From: Lentinula raphanica
Taxonomy: Eukaryota; Basidiomycota; Agaricomycetes; Agaricales; Omphalotaceae
DNA: 64,000 nucleotides
Assembly: GCA_027919835.1 (NCBI GenBank)
Contig: JANVFP010000010.1
Coordinates: 682,001 to 746,000 of the forward strand
Direction of reading: 5' to 3'
Position 1 is the stretch's first letter, and each line of letters starts with the position of its first letter. The position numbers were made by a program, and so were the translations under genes. Shown here one piece after another: positions 46,066 to 55,049 of this stretch. The notes beneath the pieces are model-generated. The model searched no databases and had not been told where the DNA came from. It was given only the letters and a program-made list of their open reading frames with translations.

Positions 46066-46211
46066 CGCGAAGAATTGGTCCCGAGAGGTTTACGGCAATG
46101 AGAGCGTAGAGCAAAGTCTTAAGCGCTCGCCGGCGCTTAGATAGAAAGGATGTTCTCATCGCCTTGGCCTATCATATCCTCTGAAAAGCTCACATAATCA
46201 CTTCTCTCGGA
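46066..46211. repeat. Repeat a1 (146 bp) of the Ngaro-like element
   Basis: Outer 5' repeat of the element (minus orientation); matches 40717-40862. Confidence 0.93.
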
Positions 46212-46258
46212 TCAATCTTCAGAGCGCCCGCCATAATAGGAAACTACTACCCAGAGCT
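46212..46258. other. Spacer between the Ngaro-like element and MITE
   Basis: 47 bp, nothing recognised. Confidence 0.4.
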
Positions 46259-46810
46259 TTCACACCAGCGAAAACGGAGCAAAGTAGAGGTAGAGATAGA
46301 GTAGAGGTGGAGCTCTAAGTAGAGAAGTTACAAGGAGCGGTGTTAGCCTAGTCTAGGAGCAACACCTCTACTTTCTGAGTTCAAAACAGCGCTCGCCACA
46401 GTGCCACATTTCGGCCACCACCGGCATTATCATTTACTTGCGCCGCTCGGCGGCGGGTCTCCCGAACGTCTCAACTGTACTCGCATTCAAGAACATGCAT
46501 TTGGTCCCACCATCTGTTAGAGAACTTCAAAACCACTAGCTATCTTTGACTGGTAAATGAGATGTATATAGATTTTGGCGGGTCCGCAATTCGGCATAGT
46601 CCCGGTGATTCCGGCAGTGGCGTCAGCTCGGCATCTGTTCTACTTTCTACTTCGGCATCTGTTGACTCCGGTTGATTCGGTTTAAGGTGGAACTCTACTT
46701 TTGAAAGCCATCCTAAAAGTAGAGAGGTGACATCTACTTCCAAGTTCATATCTACCTCTACCTCTACTCTACCTCTACTCTACTTTCACTCCAGTTGTCG
46801 CTGGTGTGAA
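46259..46810. mobile_element. MITE-like element with terminal inverted repeats
   Basis: About 552 bp. Left end TTCACACCAGCGAAAACGGA and right end, read in reverse complement, TTCACACCAGCGACAACTGG; both continue into AGTAGAG/GTAGAGGTAGAG repeats over about 55-60 bp. No ORF with a transposase motif inside, so non-autonomous. I could not identify a clean target site duplication. The subterminal GTAGAG repeats may be transposase binding sites (inference). Confidence 0.7.
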
Positions 46811-47250
46811 TGTCCTCCTACTACGGGTCCCAATGAGTTGCTTAGTCAGTGGGGTAGCGGGCTATGCCGTCGGCGCTATGCCAATCATTGAATGAAAACA
46901 ACAAAACAACAAAACTAGTTGACTATACACTACATCATGTAACTCAGCCTTCAGGTATAGTAAATATGCCCCGTCAACTCGATACGAAACTCAAAATATA
47001 GTACTATAAGCTGCGTATCGAGCGAGAGGGCATTATGGGCCGTCGGTCCACTGAGCCGGGACGCAAGACAGGTCAGACGTGTCCCTAAAATGGCACGTCC
47101 TTGTCCTTCGGTGACCTTGCGTGTTCGACACGCGTCCTTACCAACACTGCTCGACGGCGCGCTTGAAGAGGTTAAATCGTGTATTGTGTGCTTCATATCG
47201 TGAATTAAAAATTTGTCGGAAACAGTAACCTCTTGCGGTACTATAGCAAG
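46811..47250. other. Spacer left of the Gypsy element
   Basis: No gene. Ends in the GGGGC target copy at 47251-47255. Confidence 0.4.
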
Positions 47251-47255
47251 GGGGC

Positions 47256-47459
47256 TGGAAACGTACCGTATACGGTACGAAACACTAAAGCGAGGCACGA
47301 GCTTGTCTAGAACACGCTGTATTGCGAAGAGCGATGCGAGAGTATACGGGATGATGCAAGTACAGAAGTAAGAAGTAAAGTTATCCTAAATGGGAAGAGC
47401 ACCTATTTATAGGTGTCTCGCTGATGTTAGTAAGCCGATGTAAACAGCCTATGTTTACA
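47256..47459 (-). repeat. 3' LTR of the Gypsy element (204 bp)
   Basis: Identical to 53433-53636. Contains the 18-bp palindrome CGTACCGTATACGGTACG (47262-47279) and, on the minus strand, a TATAAATA box. Confidence 0.95.
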
Positions 47460-47615
47460 CTCTCCCCCCCTCTAAAACACGACGGCGAGGAGAAAACCAA
47501 GAAAAACCACCCAACCGAAAAAAATTTGTAAGGTAAAGCATAAGTATTAACCAGCGCCCCGCCCCTTGGGCCAAGCACCTAACATAGAGAAGTTGAAAGA
47601 CACCAAACCGAGATC

Positions 47616-50600
47616 CTACACTTCGTCGAAGCTTGAAGGTATTCCATTCGAGGGGTCCAAGTTTGTCAATTCCGGGGGTCCATCCCCACCTTCGCGAGCC
47701 CATACGTCCAGTGCCGCACAGTCCCGGACGGACGAATATGAAAGCCAACGATCTTCAGAGGGGGCTTGGCCCACCCAACGGATGAGGAACTGCCAGCCAC
47801 GTCCACGCCTGCGTGAGTCGAGGACTCGTTCAATTTCGAATTCTTCATGACCATCAATAATGACTGGCGGGGGACATTCCCTTTCTCGACCGGGGAATAA
47901 GGTGGGGTCGTTAGGGACATATTTCTTCAGCACATCAACGTGGAACGTGGGGAACGTATTCAGTTGATTCGGCATGTCCAGCGTATACGAAGATGTTTCT
48001 GGATGAGCTTTCAAAATCTCGTAAGGACCATCGAAACGGGTAAAAAACTTAGCAACACGATTTTCTCCCTCCTTCGTGAATTCTCGACGACGATGAACGG
48101 TCTCCAGCCAAACCCACTCTCCTTCGTCATACACCTCCGCTTCCCGATGCCCCTGGTTATGCTGGAATGCTTGCTGAACTTTCGAAGCCGCCAATTGATC
48201 TCGAGCGGATTGCTCGAAGGCCTTCACACGCGCGAGCAGATCTTCGGCATCGGTAGCGACGCTGTCGGGAACACGGTGAACGGTCGGTGACGTGAGGACT
48301 GGGGGGAGAACTCTAGGTTGTCGGCCGTAGCGAAGCTCGAACATTGAAAGGCCGGTACTCGACACGACGCTGCTCATAAGGTTAAAACGGATATGTGGGA
48401 GGGCATGTACCCAGCCCGACTGATTACGTTCTACGTAAAAACGAATGCACTGGTTGATTGTCTTGTTGGAGCGTTCGCTTGCGCCATCGGTCTGCGGATG
48501 GAAGGCAGAAGACATCTTGAGATGCACGCCGGTCAGCTCGTGCAGCTTCTGCCAGAAGGAACTGAGGAATAGTTTGTCACGGTCCGAGATGATCTCCAGA
48601 GGTAACCCGTTGTCGCAGTACCAATGCTTGAAGAACAGCTCTGCCAGTCCTTCAGCGGTGAGGTTTACCGTCGTGGGGATTATCTTTAGGTCCGAATTGA
48701 GGCGGTCGGTCATCGTAAGAATGCAATTGAAGCCTTCGTCGACTGGGAGAGGTCCGACGAAGTCTATTGCTACGCTATCGCAACGCTGGTCTGGCACAGG
48801 GAGAGGATGTAGCGGACCCTTGCCTGAGTTGGACGTACGCCCCTTGTTACGCTGGCAACTTTCACACCCAGGGACGTAAAGTTCCATGAGTTCCTTCCTC
48901 ATTTTTGGCCAGTAATACGAAGAGGAGAGATGGGCGTAGCTTTTGTCTCCCCCTAAGTGCCCAAGATCGTCATGCGCCAACCTGAACAGAGACTCCCTAA
49001 GATCGGGCGCATTGGGAATGTACAGACGGTTCTCAAAGAACCACAGGCCTTCGTTGGTAGTGAACCCAGGTATGGTTCCACCGCAAGCAGCGAGCTTCTT
49101 CACAAGAGCATCGGAGTTATAACCAGTTCGTATACGTTCGAGAAAAGAAGGATCGGTGTGTAGCTGTAACACGCCAGCAACCGTGGCAGGTGGAGAACGA
49201 CGTGGGACTTCAAAATCGTGGATCTTTAGACCTTGTTCCGAAGGGAACGCAAAAGCCGGCACCCTACTCAATGCGTCTGCAGCCGGGTTATCCTCCCCAC
49301 GGATGTATGCAATCTCCAAGTCAAATTGGCTCATGAATTCCTGCCAGCGCAGTTGTCGACGGGACAAATCTTTCTGAGTATCGAAATTTTCCAACGTCCG
49401 ATGATCCGTTAGAACATGGACTTTCATGCCTAGTAGATCTGGCCTCCATTTTCGCAAGCACCGGATTATGGCCAGCAGTTCCTTTTCATGCACGGGGTAG
49501 TTAAGTTCAGCACCAGTCAACATCTGTGAGGTGACGTGTACCGGGCGAGCCGTATCCAAGGTGGGACCCCACTTGAGGCAACCCCCCGTTCGCCAGTCGC
49601 TAGCATCCGTAATGACAAAAATTTTATTATCTCCGGGGTTCTCATGGTCAATTACGGTAAGCGTGATGCGTTCAACAACCAAGCGTTTGATGGCATTGAA
49701 GGCAAGCTCATGCTGATCTGTCCAGACCGGAAAAATGCGGTCTGCAGCCTTCGTCGTCAAAGGATGAAGGTAACGTTCCCATTCAGCCAAATTCACTAGA
49801 TGACCAGCCACAAAACGAACCATACCCAGGAACCTCCGAACCTCTGTAGCGTTGGTAGGAGCAGGGTAGTCTAAGATTGCTTCACACTTTCGTTCCTGTG
49901 CTTCGATACCACGCTGTGAGATGTGATAACCCAGGAAGTCAATCTCTGTCTGGAAAAACTGACATTTCTTGGCATTGCAGTACAGGCTACTGTCACGGAG
50001 TGCTTCCAAGACTAAACGACAGTGTTTATCATGTTCCTCAACGGTATTAGACCATATAATAATGTCATCCAAGTAAACGTGACAGAATTTCCCAATGTAC
50101 TTACGCAAGGCCTGAGTTACTCGACGTTGTTGAACAGCAGGCGCATTACGGAGGCCCTGTGGCATGACCATCCACTCGTACAGCCCTAGGGGAGTCTGGA
50201 CTGCCACAAACGGAACTGAACGATCGGACATCCGACTCTGAAAAAACGAGTCGGTCATGTCCATCTTCCCGAAGATCTTTCCCTTAGCGCAATCTGCCAG
50301 TATATCGTCTATCAACGGCAAGGGGTGTCTGTCTGGCACTGTATTAGCATTAAGTTTACGAAAATCATTTACCCAGCGAGGAAGCGCGGACGGGTCTGCC
50401 TTCGGTATCAAGAATGCCGGCGAGGACGAGTTCGAAGAGGAAGGACGAATTCGTCCAGCACGTAAGTGTTTGTCTATGAGGGTCTCCCAGGCCTCCTTGT
50501 ATTTCCTCGGAGAAGCGTATCCACGAGTTTGTACATTCACATTGTAGTCCTTAAGTTTAATATCACACAAGATATCCGTAGGCAACTGGTCTAAATGAGG

Positions 50601-53093
50601 GATGTCCCCAAACACGGATGCAAAGTCTCGTTTCAAGGCTTCAGCCTTTTCCAACATTTCCTGCAAGGGCACGAGTTCAATGATTCTCGAATCCACCGCT
50701 GCCGCGGCGGTAGACACCGAGGTTTCGACGATGCGATCCGTCGTGAACAACGAAGGTCGAGAGTGCGTGCGAGAAGCAATTTCCTCCAAACACGGCTTCA
50801 ATCCTTCTCGAGCAGACCTACGACCGGACGAGATCTCTAAACGGGCCTTCCTACGGGTGACGCTGGGCAAAGGGAGGGACGGCGCAGGTTTGGAACGGAA
50901 ACGATCAGCATGCAACAGGTCAAATCCAGAGTCTTTCGCTATCACGGAGCGCGTAGAATAATCGATAACAATTCTATTGCGCGTAAGAAACGGGAGTCCT
51001 AAAATTACAGGCGCACATAATACTGGTACAATCAATGCTTTAACCGGACGGGAGAACCATTTCTGCGACACGTCTTCCGGTGTCAGAATACAATACTCGA
51101 AGGCGACAACTTGGCTGCGGGAATCGTTGCTCATGGCAACGTCCAGGGTCTGCGGAGACGCCAGGCGTTTACGAACTAGGCCTAGACGATCTGCCACGTC
51201 AGCACGAATTAAGACAAACGGACAACCGTCATCAAGCAAAAACTCGGCGACATAGGGTTTCTCCTTGGGAGAAGCCCTGAGTGTCGCTTTCCAAAGCAGA
51301 TGAGGCAAGGACACAGGTCCCTCATCCTCAGGCGACTCATGCACAGGCAAGGGAATAGCACATACAGAGTTAGACGAACGGACGACCTCCTCTTCGTTGG
51401 AGTCATCGGATTCCACAAGGGAAGCCATCAAGGCAGTGTCCCTTTCACGGACAACCCCTACAACGGCCGAAGTGGAAGGCTGGGCATAACGGTCGTAAAC
51501 AGCAGCACCAGATGCGTGGTGAACGATAGGAAGATTTCCATAAACAGAAGCCACGGCGGAGGGAGAAGGCCCACTCACCGCGCTCATCTCGACATCTTCC
51601 GCGAAGACTACGCTGGAAACTGCGCTGCGCTTGGGTCCTTTCTTTTCGCGTTCAAATTTAGCGGCAAGGATCTCGTTGAGGGACACGGGCTTGTTCGTCT
51701 CACGATGACGATCATCGGCGAACTTGAAGTCTGCTTTGTCGAGAGGACGACACTCGTAGTCTAAGTGGACAAATTTCGTAGGGCAGGAACGCGCATTGTG
51801 AGGGGAATAGCATTCACGGCAGTGGTAACAACCTCCGCGTTCACGTAACCCATCCTTAATGAACTCGGTCATTGGCCCAAGCAGATGCGACCCCATCGAG
51901 TTACGCGAGGGAGCGCGGGACGAGTCCCAAGATCCTGGGCGAGAGCTAGCGTTGGTGGAGTCCGCAAATGCACGGCGGCTTTGGCTGCGACCATTATCGT
52001 AATGGTCCGAGGACATCGTACGTTTCTGTTGTACGATGGTGGGAGTATAAAAGCGAGCAACGTCCATGACCTTTTCCTTCCACTCTGCGTAGGGAAGCTT
52101 AGCATCAATCTTTTCTCTGGCTAGGTGACGATTGAATTCGGTCGTGAGACCTAACTGGACCTGCGTCTTGACCTGGGATTCTTCGAAGAAGTGCTCCGTT
52201 CCCACCAAGCGCTTATTGTAAGCTTCGTACATATCGACAAATTCTTGGAAAGGACCTTCTCCTTCTCCAAGACCCATGCGGAGACGGTTACGTTCGGAAG
52301 CATGGTCGGCGTCCCAGAACCGGCCAGCCCATTTTTCGAATAAGGCGTTCCAGAACGGGGACACCGCGACGACAGTACCTTCGTCATTCACGGAGTCCTG
52401 CCAATCAAGGCGGAGCAAACGCTCGCGATTCGTGCGAATCCAAGCGAAAGCTAAATCGTGCGTGAACCCTTCATCAAGGGTAACACGCTTCTTCTCATCG
52501 GCTTCGGTGATTCCTTTGGCGGTGAAGTAGATCTCCTGCATGTAGCGCAACGCATCCAAGTGGATTAGCGTAGGACGTGCAGCCAGGATCGTAGCGGGCA
52601 GCTTGGACGTGTTTCTAAGCAAGGCACCATCATGGCTAGCGGCTCGAGAAGTCATCTCTGGATTATATTCGGAGTCGGAATCGGAAATAGGGCTAATCGG
52701 AGTGAGTCCAGGCAAACTATCAGAGCTCGAATCGGGCGACGTGACACTGTTGTTCTTTACGGGAGTCTGGGGCTGAGTCAAAACTGGAGTGGCACTAGCG
52801 GAGAACGGTTCAGGCGAGCGAGGCGGCAAAGGTGTAGGCGCGCGACTGGGCAATTCAGAAACAGGAGACGGAGTCCGTACAGGGCCGTCGTCCTCTGCTA
52901 ACACAGGCTGAGAAGAGTCCGCAAGGCGATTACGCGAGCGAGTGTTAATTCTTGGTGGAGCCAGAGTGGAATCTACATCAACGAAGACCGATTGAGTAAA
53001 TTCTTGTCTGAGCAACACACGCGTAGTAGACACAGGCAAAAACGAAGACATGGCAAAAGGTTCACGAAACACTTTGGATTTGAACACACGCAC
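47616..53093 (-). CDS. Gag-Pol polyprotein of the Gypsy chromovirus
   Basis: Single frame of 1825 codons; an alternative start at 53051 (MSSFLPVS) is more likely by context. Order of domains (approximate residues): Pro/Ser-rich N-terminus; capsid-like region about 180-350; zinc knuckle CYHCRECYSPHNARSC about 420; aspartic protease with FLLDDGCPFVLI about 620 (DDG in place of DSG/DTG); reverse transcriptase with KMDMTDSFFQ, MPQGLRNAPA and YLDDIIIWS about 1005; RNase H with VITDASDWRTGG about 1160; integrase with the H-H-C-C finger (HDDLGHLGG...CESCQRNKG, about 1390), D in VAIDFVGPLP, D in ISDRDKLFLS, and E in TDGASERSNKT; and a C-terminal chromodomain EFEIERVLDSR...WVGQAPSEDRWLS about 1755-1800. 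No stop or frameshift is visible. Confidence 0.96.
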   Translation of the reverse strand: MRVFKSKVFREPFAMSSFLPVSTTRVLLRQEFTQSVFVDVDSTLAPPRINTRSRNRLADSSQPVLAEDDGPVRTPSPVSELPSRAPTPLPPRSPEPFSASATPVLTQPQTPVKNNSVTSPDSSSDSLPGLTPISPISDSDSEYNPEMTSRAASHDGALLRNTSKLPATILAARPTLIHLDALRYMQEIYFTAKGITEADEKKRVTLDEGFTHDLAFAWIRTNRERLLRLDWQDSVNDEGTVVAVSPFWNALFEKWAGRFWDADHASERNRLRMGLGEGEGPFQEFVDMYEAYNKRLVGTEHFFEESQVKTQVQLGLTTEFNRHLAREKIDAKLPYAEWKEKVMDVARFYTPTIVQQKRTMSSDHYDNGRSQSRRAFADSTNASSRPGSWDSSRAPSRNSMGSHLLGPMTEFIKDGLRERGGCYHCRECYSPHNARSCPTKFVHLDYECRPLDKADFKFADDRHRETNKPVSLNEILAAKFEREKKGPKRSAVSSVVFAEDVEMSAVSGPSPSAVASVYGNLPIVHHASGAAVYDRYAQPSTSAVVGVVRERDTALMASLVESDDSNEEEVVRSSNSVCAIPLPVHESPEDEGPVSLPHLLWKATLRASPKEKPYVAEFLLDDGCPFVLIRADVADRLGLVRKRLASPQTLDVAMSNDSRSQVVAFEYCILTPEDVSQKWFSRPVKALIVPVLCAPVILGLPFLTRNRIVIDYSTRSVIAKDSGFDLLHADRFRSKPAPSLPLPSVTRRKARLEISSGRRSAREGLKPCLEEIASRTHSRPSLFTTDRIVETSVSTAAAAVDSRIIELVPLQEMLEKAEALKRDFASVFGDIPHLDQLPTDILCDIKLKDYNVNVQTRGYASPRKYKEAWETLIDKHLRAGRIRPSSSNSSSPAFLIPKADPSALPRWVNDFRKLNANTVPDRHPLPLIDDILADCAKGKIFGKMDMTDSFFQSRMSDRSVPFVAVQTPLGLYEWMVMPQGLRNAPAVQQRRVTQALRKYIGKFCHVYLDDIIIWSNTVEEHDKHCRLVLEALRDSSLYCNAKKCQFFQTEIDFLGYHISQRGIEAQERKCEAILDYPAPTNATEVRRFLGMVRFVAGHLVNLAEWERYLHPLTTKAADRIFPVWTDQHELAFNAIKRLVVERITLTVIDHENPGDNKIFVITDASDWRTGGCLKWGPTLDTARPVHVTSQMLTGAELNYPVHEKELLAIIRCLRKWRPDLLGMKVHVLTDHRTLENFDTQKDLSRRQLRWQEFMSQFDLEIAYIRGEDNPAADALSRVPAFAFPSEQGLKIHDFEVPRRSPPATVAGVLQLHTDPSFLERIRTGYNSDALVKKLAACGGTIPGFTTNEGLWFFENRLYIPNAPDLRESLFRLAHDDLGHLGGDKSYAHLSSSYYWPKMRKELMELYVPGCESCQRNKGRTSNSGKGPLHPLPVPDQRCDSVAIDFVGPLPVDEGFNCILTMTDRLNSDLKIIPTTVNLTAEGLAELFFKHWYCDNGLPLEIISDRDKLFLSSFWQKLHELTGVHLKMSSAFHPQTDGASERSNKTINQCIRFYVERNQSGWVHALPHIRFNLMSSVVSSTGLSMFELRYGRQPRVLPPVLTSPTVHRVPDSVATDAEDLLARVKAFEQSARDQLAASKVQQAFQHNQGHREAEVYDEGEWVWLETVHRRREFTKEGENRVAKFFTRFDGPYEILKAHPETSSYTLDMPNQLNTFPTFHVDVLKKYVPNDPTLFPGRERECPPPVIIDGHEEFEIERVLDSRRRGRGWQFLIRWVGQAPSEDRWLSYSSVRDCAALDVWAREGGDGPPELTNLDPSNGIPSSFDEV

Positions 53094-53432
53094 ACAAGCT
53101 ATGAATCACGAGGGCACACAAGGCTACTGCACGCGCGCGAAGACGAACAAGCCAGAGGGCTATACGTTCCTTCGTTATATTGAAACACAAGCAGTTACGC
53201 AGAAAGCGTGAGAACGGTGAACTCGTTCAAGAACAAGTTCAGAGACGCGACAGAGACGAGAGAACACGAGTATATGCGCTTCAAAAGAAGTGCAGAGCAC
53301 AAGCCAAGTAAAATATACGCGTTTTGTAGAGTTTTGATAAAGGCGAGATGAAAAAAAAACTTGTCGACGACTTCGAGAAGTCGGCGAATAGTAATCTTCG
53401 AAAGAAGCGTGGCGTAAAAGACAAAAAAAAAG

Positions 53433-53636
53433 TGGAAACGTACCGTATACGGTACGAAACACTAAAGCGAGGCACGAGCTTGTCTAGAACACGCTGTATT
53501 GCGAAGAGCGATGCGAGAGTATACGGGATGATGCAAGTACAGAAGTAAGAAGTAAAGTTATCCTAAATGGGAAGAGCACCTATTTATAGGTGTCTCGCTG
53601 ATGTTAGTAAGCCGATGTAAACAGCCTATGTTTACA
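53433..53636 (-). repeat. 5' LTR of the Gypsy element (204 bp)
   Basis: Identical to 47256-47459. Palindrome at 53439-53456. TATAAATA on the minus strand is the probable promoter for the gag-pol transcript. Confidence 0.95.
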
Positions 53637-54060
53637 GGGGCATGATTTCAAGGCTAACCATTGGCCCGTCTTCTTCAAGAAGTTGTGTAGCCTCGAATTC
53701 GACTCGAAATTCTGGAGGTTTGATGGGGAACGTAAAAGTAGCCAAAGCACATAGTATGCATAAGATAGAAGTAAATTGACGGCATAGAGCATAGAGCATA
53801 GATCAAGGCATAAACAGAAAGAATTCTCTATAGAGTGAGTGAAAGAAGGTGAAAGACTGGACACAGGACGAGTAAATGCTCCATTTCACAGCCTTCAATT
53901 CGTCGGACCGAGTTACTAGCCAGCTCGCGACTCGATTAACCCCGCACTCTTCCCTCCCCTCCTGCACCTTCCTCCACTCCCTCCCTCCGGCCCTTCCTCC
54001 GACGTTCCACCTTCGATATCCCCTGCTACTGCCCTTGACGACCCCCTTCCCTGCTCAGAG
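53637..54060. other. Duplicated 3' flank of copy C
   Basis: Starts directly at the Gypsy target duplication. 53733-53935 matches the flank of copy A (36905-37110). CT-rich tract at 53945-54000. No gene. Confidence 0.6.
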
Positions 54061-55049
54061 CTATGAAAGCTTTGGTCTCTTCGGGGAACGGTCAACATTG
54101 TCTGGCTCATCCATCGTGTGTGAATTCTTGGGCCTACGGGGCCGTTCAAACAAGAACACAGTTTGTCCCGCCAGAGTCTCTGTTTTCCGAGGTTCGGTTC
54201 CACTGGGTTGCCACTCTGACTTGTCGACCGAAAAGCTAATCGCCTTGAAGTTGCAAGTTGGAATCTAGATATTGGGAGAGTACAGTTAGTGCGAAGCTCG
54301 AAGCATTTAATCTTTTCAGAGGACTGACCAGCGTATTCGGCGCGATTAATGCAAACTGGTCCTTGACAGGACCAGAGCCATATCCAGCTCTGCCCACCAA
54401 TGCGAATTTAAAGAAATCAAGTACGCTCAGGTTGGCTTGTTGATAATGTTTGGAGCGGGTCAAAGATAAAACAAAATTGGCGTGGTACCAACCGTTTATC
54501 CGAACCAAGATGTACAGCCAGTATTCATCTACATTGTGGGAATACCCACCACTGGGTGGCTTCGGCGGTGGCACCGGGACGTCACACATGATTAGTTCTT
54601 GGTTATGTGTGGAACTGCCCAAATAAGTCAGTTTGGTGACCCGGAAGGAGCTGTATTTGTCAGGCACTGTCTCTGGATTTGGATCGTGTTTATTCTTGAA
54701 AGCCTTGAGTACTGGCAGGATCCATGGAAGCAGAATTTCCGCGCCATTACGCAAATTGTCTGCAATCTGCTCCGTGATGATGTGAGGTTCCGTGACGTAG
54801 AATTGCCGAAGTCTGAGTTCAACTAGGTTCAACTGTGTACTCCAGTGTAACTGCTTTTGCATCACGGGCATGAAGGGCACGAGTGACGTCTCCAGTCGAA
54901 TCAACCTCCAATATGGTAAGCAAAAGATATCAACCAGTTCAAAATTAAAAGCTCACCGTAGGAATCGGTGTAGCACGTATCGGTGTCACAAAAACAGAGG
55001 CGGGGCAGAGGAGGCCCAGGTAGAGGATAGGTGTAAGCAAGAGTCGCAT
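54061..55049 (-). pseudogene. Secreted protein family copy C, broken by a 10-bp duplication
   Basis: Exon 1 from ATG 55049 encodes the signal peptide MRLLLTPILYLGLLCPASVF, then VTPIRATPIPT, donor GTGAGC. Exon 2 begins VDSTGDVTRALHARDAKAVT and LEYTVE, after which the frame hits a stop. The cause is a tandem 10-bp duplication: GTTCAACT occurs at 54817-54824 and again at 54827-54834 (plus strand). In the other frame the family core continues normally (VELRLRQFYVTEPHIITEQI, RNGAEILLPWILPV, RVTKLTYLGSSTH, YWLYILVRINGWYH). Exon 3 after GTCAGT...ATCTAG reads IPTCNFKAISFSVDKSEWQP and ends at 54061. Everything except the 10 bp looks intact, so the inactivation is recent or an assembly artefact. Confidence 0.7.

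Larger units (their letters stand above)
40534..46211 (-). mobile_element. Tyrosine-recombinase retrotransposon with split direct repeats (Ngaro-like, DIRS superfamily)
   Basis: Reading on the minus strand: repeat a1 (46211..46066), gag-like ORFs, RT/RNase H, tyrosine recombinase, repeat b1 (40959..40863), repeat a2 (40862..40717), 86-bp spacer, repeat b2 (40630..40534). a1 and a2 are 146 bp with five mismatches; b1 and b2 are 97 bp and identical; b1 and a2 abut exactly. The a-ORFs-b-a-b order is that of split direct repeats of Ngaro/PAT-type elements. A recombinase replaces the integrase. No methyltransferase domain seen, which argues for Ngaro rather than DIRS1. Confidence 0.85.
47256..53636 (-). 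mobile_element. Ty3/Gypsy LTR retrotransposon (chromovirus), apparently intact
   Basis: Two identical 204-bp LTRs bound a 5.97-kb internal region with a single gag-pol frame on the minus strand. A 5-bp target duplication GGGGC flanks it (47251-47255 and 53637-53641). The LTRs begin TG and end CA. A polypurine tract (AGAGGGGGGGAGAG on the minus strand, 47461-47474) sits just inside the 3' LTR. Next to the 5' LTR the minus strand reads ACTTTTTTTTTGTC, with no clear match to a usual tRNA primer site. Identical LTRs and an open frame suggest very recent insertion. Confidence 0.95.

Noticed and set aside
46259..46810. Considered as a solo LTR
   Set aside because: The ends are inverted and do not have the TG...CA layout; no matching internal element in the window.
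51300..51764. Plus-strand ORF of 154 codons and many others inside 47.9-53.1 kb
   Set aside because: Antisense shadows of the Gypsy gag-pol frame.
54818..54834. The 10-bp duplication in copy C read as a very short intron
   Set aside because: 10-11 nt is far below the minimum intron size and no branch point fits; a duplication explains it fully.
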